Shown one piece after another: positions 22,325 through 32,761 of a DNA stretch of 64,000 nucleotides; the first letter of the stretch is position 1, and each line of letters starts with the position of its first letter. Under the pieces are notes generated by a model that made no database searches, had not been told where the DNA came from, and worked only from the letters and a program-made list of their open reading frames with translations. The stretch is from Pohlia nutans (Eukaryota > Streptophyta > Bryopsida > Bryales > Mniaceae). Position numbers and translations under genes: made by a program. The stretch covers positions 33,380,253 through 33,444,252 of the forward strand of contig CM040087.1 in assembly GCA_022496805.1 (NCBI GenBank), given 5' to 3'.

Positions 22325-23197
22325 TTGAAAGTCCTGGGTCTGAAATTTGGTGGGAGGTAGCCAGTAAGCTCGTTGTTGGAGACGTCACTGTTTCAAGCAA
22401 CCAGAATTTAGTATAGTCAATCAAAAAGACTGCAAATAAAATGCATGAAAAGAAGGGGTTGAAGGATTACAGGACTTGTAAAGCTGCGAGATTCGATAAA
22501 GATGTCGGGAGAGGCTGGACTAGTGAGCTTGTTGTTTTGCAAGTACCTGTGCATGCACATCATGACATCAGATCACGGTTTTTCCACAAGCTTCAAGCAC
22601 GTGAAAACAATGATGGGGAAAAAGTTTGAGCTTACAGATATTGCAGGAAAACTCGTTGTTGGATAAATCTCTGCAAAAATAGAACTATTAGATACTGAAC
22701 TTGCACTAAAAAACATCAAAATCTTGCTAAACAGAACCGCTCTTTTTTCAAATAAAGGAGACTTACAGGGTGACCAAGTTGACGAGTTTGGAGAGGACCT
22801 GACCGTCGATTGATCCTTCCAGCGCATTGTTGTTCAACTTTCTACATTGTTATTACACGAGTCGTTTTTAATAATTGAACATCCCTAACCAAAGTATTGA
22901 TTAGTTCAGATAAAAACCAGTGTACAGACATGGTTATTTGGTGTCAATAGGATATCATCGTTCTAGTCATCTATTTCCAAGTTAAATTTTTCAGACGAAT
23001 GCTGAAGCCCTTACGATTATGCTTAAATCGACACACCACGAATACCATAGAAGAAATTCACTGTTCCATCAGTTTTAGTACTGAAGTGATTTACATTAGT
23101 TCGTATGTGTAGGAGCGGAACTTACACGGAAGTCAAAGTAGGGACGGTGATGAGCAGGTATGGGAATCTGCCTGTGAATTGGTTGTACGAAAAATCT
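22325..23197 (-). CDS. LRR gene, four consecutive exons (partial)
   Basis: On the minus strand four blocks bounded by AG and GT read as plant-type leucine-rich repeats: 23197-23126 (72 nt; DFSYNQFTGRFPYLLITVP), 22841-22767 (75 nt; KLNNNALEGSIDGQVLSKLV), 22670-22636 (35 nt; DLSNNEFSCNI) and 22387-22325 (63 nt; DVSNNELTGYLPPNFRP). One LRR per exon with similar phase is the layout of plant LRR receptor kinases. No signal peptide, transmembrane segment or kinase domain was found, so this is a fragment, or the remaining exons are too diverged to see. The 35-nt exon is about half a repeat, which suggests decay. The introns separating these exons are ordinary AT-rich sequence; a MITE lies upstream at 23,345. 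Confidence 0.6.
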
Positions 23198-23344
23198 CTG
23201 CAGATAATGGTAGAAATATGCACAAACCCATAGCCCTAAACAAAAAAATATTGATGAAAGTTAAGCATATAAGAATCTCTCAATGAAAACCTTGAGAGTT
23301 TTTCGGCACTAGTGTGTGTCGGTACAAATTCATGTTACCCCTAA

Positions 23345-23647
23345 GAGCATCCCCACTAGTCCCCTAAGCCTTTAAGCCCTTAAGTCATGTGAACGGATGA
23401 TTGAGGTTAAGGTTAAAGGTTGTAGGCAACCCTTAAAGGGCAATCCTTGAAGGAAATTGCCTTTAAGGGCTTTAAGGGGCGACCTTTAAGTTAAAGGTTG
23501 AGGCTCGTTTAAGGATCATGACCTGGATGAGAACTCTAAATATTAAAGGTTTAAGGGCACCACTGGGAGGTTTTCGAACCCTTAATCCCTTAAAGTGGAT
23601 GAAGATGGATGGAGCTTTAAGGGATTAAGGGACTAGTGGGGATGCTC
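23345..23647. mobile_element. Tourist-like MITE, 303 bp
   Basis: Terminal inverted repeat GAGCATCCCCACTAGTCCC at both ends, flanked by a perfect TAA duplication (23342-23344 and 23648-23650), as for PIF/Harbinger elements. The interior is filled with TTTAAGG/CCTTAAA words. No coding capacity. Confidence 0.8.
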
Positions 23648-23689
23648 TAAAGATACTTAAAACCTGAAACCCGAAATAGGTTTTGAGGG

Positions 23690-23920
23690 TTCCCGCAGAA
23701 AATAAAATCAGCCAACATTGACCATTACAATCTCGCAAATGAAAAATAATCAACGGTTCAAATTTGATATGTGAGTTGGATGTCAAGTTAACTTTAAAAT
23801 TCTACGGTTGGATCTTCTCGATAAAGCTTAGATTCAACTTATTTGGTCCTGTAATTTGATTCAGCTTATTTGGTCTGGTAATTTTGGCAATTTTGCATCA
23901 AGGATCTTTAGAGGTTAAAT
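23690..23920. repeat. Dispersed repeat, copy B
   Basis: Partner of the copy at 11,640-11,880; same landmarks in the same order. Confidence 0.65.
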
Positions 23921-24200
23921 GAAAAGCATGAGAAGTTGAGAAGAATGTCTTCCACATATACTCCACTCTCCGAACAGATAAACCTGTGAAGATTCTTAAA
24001 GTGCTACCAAGCTCAGGTATGAAATCTAACTGGGATACAGAGAATAAGGGAGCATAAAGAGACTGAGGGAGAACCTGCAGAGAATTATGATTTGGAAGCG
24101 CATGTGTATGGACCAATGTTTCCAACTGCTGTAGATCGTCTCCAAGCTCAATCGTCAGAGTCGTACATGACCGAGGCCTTAAAAACTGCAAAATTATCAA
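23898..24200 (-). pseudogene. Unrecognised coding-like fragment with duplicated end
   Basis: A 100-residue minus-strand frame (RSCTTLTIELGDDLQQLETL...) is preceded by an AG-rich acceptor-like site near 24,180. Its 3' part is copy B of the block at 22,100-22,190, with a 4-nt deletion. No domain was recognised. It could be an upstream exon of the LRR locus or an unrelated relic. Confidence 0.3.
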
Positions 24201-25500
24201 TCATAACAAAGTGAGCACCACGCGAGATAAAAAAAAATCAAAGCATCTTGCATATGTAGAAAACTTAATAATATATCTCAATACTTTAACTTAGGGGTCA
24301 GACCTGGTGAGCACAGTCAGACACAGTAGGGTTTACAAGAGAAAAGTGCTAGTTGTGACGGGCTAAGCAAGGCTGGTTCATGTTGTTTAATACGTACGTT
24401 CACGAACCTACCTTGACATACAAGGAGTATATACAAAATCTCATCTCTTCTAATAAATCCAAAACCAGAGTCTCTCCCAAAAATGACTGAGTGACAAGAA
24501 ACCTCTCATTTGAACGGTACAATTCAAAATGTGCTAAACACTGTACTTCCACTCACGCATGTAGCACATCAATCATGCATGATTCTCACACAGACACATG
24601 TACTGGTGACAAGATTTAAGGTTCAATAGAAAACATGGACAAGTAGCCAGACCAAGCAGGGGACTCTTAGACGTAGGCACAATAGAGAAAACTCACCCCT
24701 GATTCCTTTCCAAAGAGCTCCGGACGCAGATGCTGAGAGTTCTCTGATTCAACACGTAAATCGTAGTCAGTAAAACATATTCAAGCAGGATATGGTTAAT
24801 TCAAAGAACAGATGAGTCCATGGCTACCATTGTGAGCCTGCAAGAAATAGGACTTAGGAGATATCAAACGCAGAGGATGGAACTCTCGATATTCCTGACA
24901 TCGAGCTCTGTTCCTTCTGCGCTGTTAGTAACAAGAACCTCTTGACCTCCCTTGAATTTCAACACTCAGGTTCTCTATAAAATCTAGAAAATTCAACAGT
25001 CGGGTGATAAATATTGTGTGAAATTAAAGCTATAATTGTTGAAAAATTTAGCACTACACCAAGGAAAAAGGCTTAATATTTTTACCAATTTTGCAAGCGC
25101 ATGCAGTGTGTTCTTCTCCAGCCTGGAGGACCTCCTTGTAAAGAGATCTGCAGCAGGAATCAACTCGTCAACATCGCAAACGAAATGTTGGGCTTCTTAG
25201 TAGAAATAAATCCCTACATTTAAAAATTTACGCTGATGGATCTACTGCGAACGGCACTTCACATTCTACCGACGATTCTTCTGACGCTCGTGTTCCGAAA
25301 TTGGTCGGCCTCCCAGTATGCGAACAAGTGCTCTCGATATGACTAGCTCTCCCAAGTACTCAACAGACCTCTGCACTTGTGACTGCGAATTATCGCAGAC
25401 TGACGATCGAAGTACCGTACATTGTCACAAAATGCTCGGTTCTAGGACAAAGTGGTTCACTTCAAACCCTTCCAGCATATTATGCAGCGAGAGAAGGAAG
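24201..25500 (-). other. Intergenic with possible decayed exons
   Basis: Short coding-like pieces bounded by splice-like sites occur on the minus strand, for example 25,155-25,090 (acceptor CTGCAG, donor GTAAAA) and about 24,960-24,870 (FKGGQEVLVTNSAEGTELD). None is long enough to name. They may be more exons of the gene at 22.3-24.2 kb. Confidence 0.25.
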
Positions 25501-25539
25501 GAAGGCAGAGGATGGCTAAGGAAGCGCGAGTCTAGACGA

Positions 25540-25726
25540 TATATCGCACCCTCCATGGATGGAAAAACCAAACTGGTTAAAAATAGAATTTGGGGTGCAT
25601 TTGCTAAATCGCTCAGAAATCGAGTTTTACCGTTAGACTGACTGCATTCTTGATGACATTCTTGATGACAGGGTCCAAAAATTCTATTTTTAACCAGTTT
25701 GGTATTTCCATGGAGGGTGAGATATA
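25540..25726. repeat. Inverted-repeat MITE-like element, about 187 bp
   Basis: Arms of roughly 55 bp (25540-25595 and 25675-25726) are inverted copies around TATATC.CACCCTCCATGG and ACCAAACTGGTTAAAAATAG. The loop carries a 12-bp direct repeat attcttgatgac twice at 25,647-25,670. No clear target duplication beyond possible TA. Confidence 0.7.
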
Positions 25727-25739
25727 ATCCATCGCTTCA

Positions 25740-26600
25740 TGTCCAACCACTACGAATCGAGAACAGGGAAACGACGCAAGCACTCACCAGTATACCAGAT
25801 ACCACAAATTGCCTTCAGAGCTACATCACCAACACCAAAAGCTAATCACCGATGGCAGCACTTCAAACGTCAATCAACAAAGGAATCAAAACAGAACTAC
25901 AAGGGCGACGAGATCTACTATGCTCGGCGCTACTGTTGACTTAACATGATTCTTAATACCGACTCCCCACCGCTGATCGGGAGGAGCTAAAGTAAGTACA
26001 GACGATGTTCGACCTTGTTCCGCATGTGAAATTAATACGCAATGCCCAATCAACACAATGGCAAGTATGTGTCACATGGCGTAAATTCTGAAACAATAGA
26101 AGCAAGCAAGCATGCAAGCGAGTGCCAATTTCAGGACTCTCAACATTTTCAAACACAATACCCACATAAACTATCTGTATGAAAATTTTACCCGGTGAAA
26201 GGGGAATCGGGCAAGCGAATACGAATGCTCCGGAGGGCAGAATTAATGTGAGGCTTTACGATTTTGGAGCAGTTAGCTAGAAAGCACTCCTCTCCAAAAC
26301 ATTTGGGATTCAGTGCTTGGAGCTAGAACACCGTCCAGCCAGAAGCCAGTGTTGCTTCTTGCAGACAGTTTGACAGTGTAGGCAATTTGCTGTTGTCCTT
26401 CGTCCTGCTGCTATACATAATATAGCTAGCACAGCATATTCTGTTTACGGTCATGTGATACATGCTTGAGAGAGGCACTTCCGCCATGACGAGGAAACAT
26501 CGCTTCAAAATACAGTATTAAAATGATGATACTTTCGGTGCCTCGCATACTGCGTAGACATCGGTGCAGGATATGCAAGTCTTCTAATGGGGTGTGGGAT
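25740..26600. other. Intergenic, nothing recognised
   Basis: No open frame with recognisable features and no terminal repeats were seen. Confidence 0.4.
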
Positions 26601-26609
26601 GTGAGCTTA

Positions 26610-26754
26610 AGGGTCTGTTTACAATCAGAGGTATATGTGGTGATAGCAAAAGTATTAACAATGAATGTAGTCCATGTATTCACCTAGATTCATCACTGCT
26701 ATCTCGATATCACCACATTAACACCATTAATATATCTATGTGCAAACAGACCTT
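26610..26754. mobile_element. Tourist-like MITE, 145 bp
   Basis: Imperfect inverted ends around AGGGTCTGTTTACA and AAGGTCTGTTTGCA, with a second inner match at gtggtgata, are flanked by TTA on both sides (26607-26609 and 26755-26757). Non-coding. Confidence 0.6.
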
Positions 26755-26759
26755 TTATT

Positions 26760-27460
26760 ACTTGGATATCGTAACAGCCCCATCACAGCCAGACATCAAG
26801 TGCTTTGGAACAATGAACGGGGAGAACCGGCAGCTAGTGTAAGATGAGCCGGTTGATTTTCTAAAAAACCGATTGGAATTTAGAAGGAGCGGCTAAAAAC
26901 CGGGTGAAAAAGCTAAAAAAAATTCTATTTTATATATTAAATAGAGAAAATAACCGAACGCCACACTTGAAAAACTCGTTCAATCTTGGAATGAAAGGAA
27001 AGTAACCGGTAAAGCTCAAAAACTTCCCGGACTGTGCTTTGGAAATAGCTTGTGCCAACCAAATGCTTTTTCTTTGTTTAACTGGACTGTATCCAGATGT
27101 AGCTTTCGCCTGAGAGATGGGATTGACGGTCACGGTAACATACTTTCATGCATGTAGTGAGTCAGAGTACATTTATTAGCACACCATGAAACAGGCTTTT
27201 GGGAAATGTGAGTTTTTTCTATTGCTGTGGAGCTCAAGGCGCCGTATGATAAATTGATGAAGTACTTTCGCCTAATAGGGATGCCCACAAATGCAGCATA
27301 TGACGTAGGCTCGCCTCATACGCAGCGCATAGGGATTCCCACTGTAAAAAATCTCTCCTGGACCTGCCAGGGGCTAGATCAGCCGACAACTTACGATACA
27401 CGCAAGTTATATTAGTCTGAATATCGGCTCTACCAAGTTGTACGTAGAAGAAGAAACTGT
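26760..27460. other. Intergenic, nothing recognised
   Basis: Open frames at 26930-27133 and 27234-27545 (minus) show no domain or splice-supported structure. Confidence 0.35.
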
Positions 27461-27466
27461 AATAAA

Positions 27467-27646
27467 ATGGCAGATCATGCTGTGTGTGATGTAATTGCAC
27501 AATTGAAGGAAGCTCGTGAGAATCGAGGATTGATGAAACCCACAAAGAGTAGGAACGCGGCTCAAGCCGTCAGTTTTTTATATTTGCAAAAGCAGAGCTT
27601 ACTTCTTGCAAATCGGACAGGTTGCAGACATATGCTTTATGAATAG
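27467..27646 (+). CDS. Small ORF, 59 residues, unknown
   Basis: ATG in a good plant context (AAAATGG) opens a 59-codon frame ending TAG at 27644-27646. The product starts MADHAVCDVIAQLKEARENR and looks like a helical, mixed-charge protein. No family is recognised and no partner gene is adjacent; it ends about 100 bp before the MULE insertion site. It may be a first exon or a chance frame. Confidence 0.25.
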   Translation: MADHAVCDVIAQLKEARENRGLMKPTKSRNAAQAVSFLYLQKQSLLLANRTGCRHMLYE

Positions 27647-27749
27647 ATTAAGCTCGACACTTGGGTCGGTGTGGGCGGTGTCCGATCTTGTTGCCCCTCC
27701 TTGTGGAACATGCCACTTTACATATTAGGGCCCACTTCTAGGGCCCATT

Positions 27750-27758
27750 TCCAAACCC
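27750..27758. repeat. MULE target-site duplication, left
   Basis: TCCAAACCC, identical to 37854-37862; 9 bp is the normal Mutator-superfamily duplication. Confidence 0.9.
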
Positions 27759-28140
27759 CCCCGTCTCTATATCCCCCGGTGGTCTTAAATGCGCTGGCCG
27801 TGAATAGGCGTGGCAGCGCGAGACGCGCGAGACTGGTCCCACGGGGTCCCACGGCCCGCCCGCCTCTTCTTTTCCTTCCGAGCCTGATTTTCTTCCGCCC
27901 GATTCCGGCTTTTTTTCTTGCTTGCTGCCCCGGTCTCGCGTGGGCCCTCTGCCACGTCGGATGTCTCGACCCTCTTGCCACGTCGGATGGCTCGCTACCC
28001 CGCCTCTTCCGCCTGCCACGTCATCAGTCCCGAGACAGCTCGTGCCACGTCGTCAGTCTCGCGCCCCCTGCCACGTATGCAGTCCATGGCATGGGGTATC
28101 ATGCATTCCATGGCATGTGAGAGGGTCTCATCCGAGTGAC
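27759..28140 (+). repeat. MULE left terminal inverted repeat (382 bp)
   Basis: Matches the reverse complement of 37470-37853. It contains five GCCACGT words (27951, 27977, 28015, 28044, 28070) and six GTCTCG/CGAGAC words. Both are likely protein-binding sites, for transposase or host factors. Open frames in it are shadows that reappear in the right repeat. Confidence 0.92.
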
Positions 28141-28175
28141 TTATCTCGGGTGGAAAACGTCTGTAGCCGGCGGTC

Positions 28176-28244
28176 TAGGGTTTAGGTTTTAACCAGAGAC
28201 GCTAGTAGATTCGCTTGGAACAGTTTCGGTCTGGTTTAGGGTTT
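28176..28244 (+). promoter_or_regulatory. Telo-boxes upstream of MULE transposase
   Basis: TAGGGTTT occurs at 28176-28183 and 28237-28244, just inside the left terminal repeat and before the transposase ATG at 28263. In plants the telo-box (AAACCCTA) sits near transcription starts. A matching AAACCCTAAA lies at 36844-36853 in front of the convergent gene block. Confidence 0.45.
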
Positions 28245-28262
28245 CAAGATCTCCGAGACTGC

Positions 28263-31116
28263 ATGCACAGTATTGACATAGATTCTACGCTTGTACCCTT
28301 GGGCAAAGACGAGCTTGACGATCTTGACGCGTCTTGGATTGGTTCATTCGAGCGACAGTTCATCTTGCGGAATCGTATCCCACTTCAACTCATTCGAGAC
28401 CAGGTGCAACAATGTCCTGATGGTCCTTTCACGCACAAAGATCTGAAGTGGGATTATAGGGGTGTGAAGGGTGGCGCCGGCGTAGCCTACATCCCGTGGC
28501 TAAGGTACGAGGATTTCGTGTTGGGCGAGTCGACGAAGCGGTCGGATGTGCAGACAAAGTTCAACACGCGCGAGACAGAACGGTACAAAGGGTCCCACCC
28601 GCGACTTGACACTCCACTAGTTTCCATCAGGTGTGCAAATATTTCTCGAATCGTATATGCCCACACAGTTACGTTCGTGATGTGTCTCGGTCATGTTTTT
28701 TGACCACCTTGTTGCCAAGCAGAATGGAGTGCGAGTTCGGGCCTCAAGACAAGTCTCGCGATGTTCTGGAAGTCACTGAAGACATGATGACGCAACCACA
28801 GAAGTACACGAAGAAAGGGAAAAACCTCCCAAATGGGCGCGGCAAGAGGAAACCAAGACTCACAGCGGCTATGAAGGGGGGGTCTCGGAAACGTGGCTGC
28901 AAGTGTGCAATTTATGTGAGGCAGTTGTATTACCTCCGAGACGTTGCACAAATCGTCCTTCAACATCCGCGCCACACGAATGCCGACGGATTAATTGTTC
29001 ACGGCATCGTGAAGGAGGGCGAGAGGTCTCGCTTCACATCCCAATTGTCTCCTGAAACTAGGGCATTCGTTGAGGAAAACCTTCGTCTCGGCGTTCCAAT
29101 CTCCAAGATTAAGACCATGCACATAGAACTCGTGTTGAGGCTTAGGGCTCAAGGCGCACCCGCGTCTCGGGATCATTTCATGAAGGACTCGGACATCCGC
29201 AATGTAGCGGTGAAGGTCAACCAAGCTGTATACCAAAAACACGAGAACGATGCTGAATCGGTCCGCATGTGGGTTCAAGCTAATCGGAACATAGTATTCT
29301 ATTACCAGGAATTGAACTCCGGTTCAGTCTCGGGAGCTTTAAACGGAGATAACATGCCCTTTGTTATAGGTATTCAAACGGACTTCATGTTTAGGATGAT
29401 GCTCGAACACGGCCACAAGAGTGCCGTCTCGATTGATGCGACATTCGGAACAAACGAAAAAAAGGTATTGGGTGCATTGCATGTCTCGTTTTTTTTTTTG
29501 AAACCTATACAGATGGTTTAGGGCTCGGAGTTTAGGGCCATCCGGACATCTATTGTTTAGGCCAGACAGAAGTACTAATGTGCTTCAATTACTTGCATGC
29601 AGTTTCCCCTCTACACTATGATGATCTTCGACAAATGGCAGAATGGATGTCCCGGAGCTTACGTGGTGACGTCTCGCAGTAAGCAATTAGACCTAGCTCC
29701 GTGGATGTTGGCGCTCAAGACTAAAATGATTGCCACTCTTCCTGAATGGCGTCCAAATGCCTTCATTGTTGATGATGCCCATGCTGAGATCAACTCGCTC
29801 CGGTAAGTATTCGGTTTCCCTTTCCTGTGCTGTCTCGCTTTAGCACTTACATCATTCAAGTATGCATGGACTCATTTGCATGCTTCCCAAGACGCAGGGA
29901 GATATGGCCCAATTGCTTGGTGTTCCTGTGCCTATGGCACGTGCGGAGGGCGTGGCAGAAGAACGCATGCTCGAAGATCAACGGGATTGCCACGCGTGCA
30001 TGGGCACTTCGAGAGCTGGGGAACCTCATGTACCTCTCGGAATCACCCATAGCAGGAATGACATTGCTCGAATATGCGAGACAGAGATTCGCCACGATCA
30101 GAACCAAGGTTTCTGGTGCCAATGCATTCTGGAGCTATGTGGACAGTACATGGATGAAGAAACTCGATATGTGGGTCACGGGCAATCGGAACATCCCACA
30201 TGCAGGCCAGGACACCAACGCCGCAATCGAGTCGTCCCACAATAACCTGAAGGCCGTCCTCAGAGCGTCTCGGGAAAGGCTTGTGGGGAGACGCGTGGAC
30301 TGGCTTATTGACGAGCTAACCAATGATGTTATAAATCGATACGAGTTTAACGCGTACATGAAAGAGAATGGCTTCGAGGGCAACCGGAAGAGGGAACGGG
30401 TAGTTATTAACTCCCTTCTACAGGCTCGCAAGATTCCTGACCATTGCATCACACTTCCATCCGAGACTGGAGAACCAGCCTATGTGACATCCAACAAGCG
30501 GCCCCATCTCCGTTACGCTGTGCACAACCCCGAGACAGAGTGGGGGTGTTGTAAATGCCCTCACTCAATGAAGGGCAATCTATGCAAACACCACTTGAAA
30601 GTGCTGAGGATGTTGCGCCCAGACCTTGCTGAAGGTGGCATCGTCAAGGTGTGCGGAACTCTGTATGGTACATCTCGCGGCGGTATCTCGCAGCTTGTCC
30701 AGTTCCCGGAGCTCCCCGAGATAGAGCCCGAACTAGCAGGCGAGACCGACCTAGATAGAGCCCCGGGTAATCTCGGCCCCGACGTCGAGACTGAGGATGT
30801 CGCTCCACCATCACCTAGGGCCGTGGACGAAGACAAGCGTTTCACTGAGAGCATTGACCGTCTCGCATCTTCCATCAGCGACAGGGCATTGAAGCACCAT
30901 CTCGTGAAGAGGCACTTGGAAGCAGAGCTGCGCGCTATGGATGCGAGACACGCTGCTATGGAACTACACATCTCACATGGAGTTCTACATCCCGCGCAGA
31001 GAGAGGCGGCGCCATTCGTTGGTAACGATGTAAACGGTAGTAATACTCTTCGTCGGCACCGAGACTTCCTCAGTAGCTGTTTCAGGTCCTCCAGGAACAC
31101 AAGACAGCGATTGTAG
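28263..31116 (+). CDS. MULE transposase (DDE, SWIM zinc finger)
   Basis: The gene starts at ATG 28263; an upstream piece to about 28,640 is joined to the next frame by a short intron or a one-base break near 28,630. Two canonical introns follow: 29465-29602 (AAG|GTATTG...TGCAG|TTTCCC) and 29803-29897 (CG|GTAAGT...ACGCAG|GGAG), after which ...EINSLR joins EIWPNCLVFLCLWHV. The catalytic triad is visible: D in SIDATFGTN (29435-29437), D in FIVDDAHAEI (29771-29773) and E in NAAIESSHNN (30229-30231). A SWIM zinc finger (CCKCPHSMKGNLCKHHL) lies at about 30,545-30,595. An acidic, proline-rich tail ends at TAG 31114-31116. It cuts and pastes elements through the terminal repeats and appears intact apart from the uncertain N-terminal junction. 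Confidence 0.85.
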
Positions 31117-31742
31117 TGTGTTTAATTTTTTCCGAGGCTGTAACTGTCTGGCGAGACGGTGTCAGAGGCTACCGTGCCTGGATTATTGACTTAAGAATAT
31201 TGTAATGGATTGAAGGTACCAAAATTTGGAAATTAGTCCAATCTGTCTCGGAATGGTTATGCTAAAACTCTGAATGTTCACTTCACGCATTTGCCAAAGA
31301 CTTCGAAATTGTACATACTCATCGGACAACGCACATGATGTACGGGAAAGGATGTTACTGAAATTCAAGTCTTTTAATTTACAAGGATGAGTATTCCAAT
31401 GTGTCCGTTCTACCGATGAGACAATATCACCGAGGCCTGAATTTGAAATTGGCGCAGTCTCGGTGCAGGACGTATTATGTACAATTTCACAGAGAAAAAT
31501 CTGTACATCTGCAAAAAAAAAACCAAGCTCTAACAAAATTCTATGTACTACATTCCCTAAGACATTATACCCTACAATATTGTCACATTGCTCGGACCCG
31601 GCTCGACATTTGTCCGCAGGGACCTCAGCTTTTCGAGATTGTCTCGTCTCGCCTTCTTGTCCGCCTCCACCCTTGCTCTGGTCTCGTGAGCTTCCTCCTC
31701 CTTTGGAAATGGAGGGGCTTGGACGTTGACATCTTGAACGTC
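31117..31742. other. Convergent intergenic region of MULE
   Basis: Lies between the ends of the transposase gene and the Ulp1-like gene. It must hold both terminators. It contains several GTCTCG words, including a doublet gtctcgtctcg near 31,640. No coding region is supported. Confidence 0.5.
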
Positions 31743-32642
31743 TCAGATGGGTCCCAATACATCATCAAGGCCGTATATGGTGCGCCCGCCCTCGTGTCTC
31801 GCCCAAGTAGGAGCCTCGATCTCGCGGTAAACAAGTTGATGTTCAGCGAGATCAAGTACGAAGCGAGGCTTCGAGTACCTGTGATCTGGTCTGGCTGTCT
31901 CGCAGTATATCAACTGCAGCAGAAACCGAGCACATAACTCTCCATTCCAATCCAGCCACTTCACCCGCATTACGTCTGCTTTCTCGAACGCGACGGGGTC
32001 TCGAGTTTCAAGACCCCGGTACTGCAAGTACTGCCACAACATGACGATGAGCATGTACCCGCATTCCCAGTCCGATCGTTGGTTTGGCCATTCCACGTTC
32101 TTCCATTTCCACGCCACAAGACGGACCCATTCCGAGGAACCTGGCCGAAACCCTCGCACTATACCCCAAGCAGAGCTGACAAGCATGACGAAGTCGTCGA
32201 AGGCCTTCGTGTCGTGGACTAAGTTCCTGGTCCCCACCAACATCGTCCTCTTGTCCTCCACTATTGCGAGACTCCAATGCTGTTTATCCATGTAGGGGAC
32301 CACGAGGGTGTCTTCTTGACCACTGCAGCCTTGGAAGAATTTGAGACCCATGTCACCGAGCCACTCCCAACTATCCTTGTTCTCTACCAAGTAGTAAGGC
32401 AAGATCCCGGTCAGATTTGAGCTGACGACGTGAATCCTGTCTCGGAGCCAATCCGGTGCTCGGAGCACCAGGGAGCGGAGTCCGAGATCCAGAAAGGGGT
32501 CTCGGAGCATTTTACGGGGCTCGAGGATGCAATCCCAGTCCTGAATTTTCGTGGGAACCAGGACTAGCCTGCGGATGTCATCAGAGAAATACACTGCAGT
32601 GTCTCCAACCTCGTGTTCAGATTGAAGTTCATTTCCTTGCAT
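31743..32642 (-). CDS. Ulp1-like cysteine protease domain (C48)
   Basis: The frame reads about 299 residues. Catalytic-type residues occur in family order: His122 (YMDKQHWSLAIVE), Asp144 (LVHDTKAFDD), Gln188 (EWPNQRSDW) and Cys194 (DWECGYML). This is the H-D-Q-C arrangement of SUMO-protease-like C48 peptidases. The ATG at 32,640-32,642 is probably internal to an exon: the frame is likely joined upstream by an intron (donor TCTGAG|GTGACG near 32,765, acceptor ATACCAG|GGAAATG near 32,655) to the preceding segment. Captured Ulp1-like domains are known from plant MULEs (Kaonashi, VANDAL). The cellular substrate is unknown. Confidence 0.75.
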   Translation of the reverse strand: MQGNELQSEHEVGDTAVYFSDDIRRLVLVPTKIQDWDCILEPRKMLRDPFLDLGLRSLVLRAPDWLRDRIHVVSSNLTGILPYYLVENKDSWEWLGDMGLKFFQGCSGQEDTLVVPYMDKQHWSLAIVEDKRTMLVGTRNLVHDTKAFDDFVMLVSSAWGIVRGFRPGSSEWVRLVAWKWKNVEWPNQRSDWECGYMLIVMLWQYLQYRGLETRDPVAFEKADVMRVKWLDWNGELCARFLLQLIYCETARPDHRYSKPRFVLDLAEHQLVYREIEAPTWARHEGGRTIYGLDDVLGPI

Positions 32643-32761
32643 TTCCCTGGTATTTCCATCAGCATTTGTTAGAAACGAGTCAGAAATTGGAACAATCCGG
32701 TCTTATAACAACATTATAACGAAATATCAATTCAGGAATTTCAAGAGTGGTTAGGGTATCG

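Noticed and set aside
27671..28185. Overlapping frames of 70-150 codons in the MULE terminal repeats, repeated at 37365-37879
   Set aside because: They recur only because the terminal repeats are inverted copies; the GC-rich sequence keeps several frames open at once.
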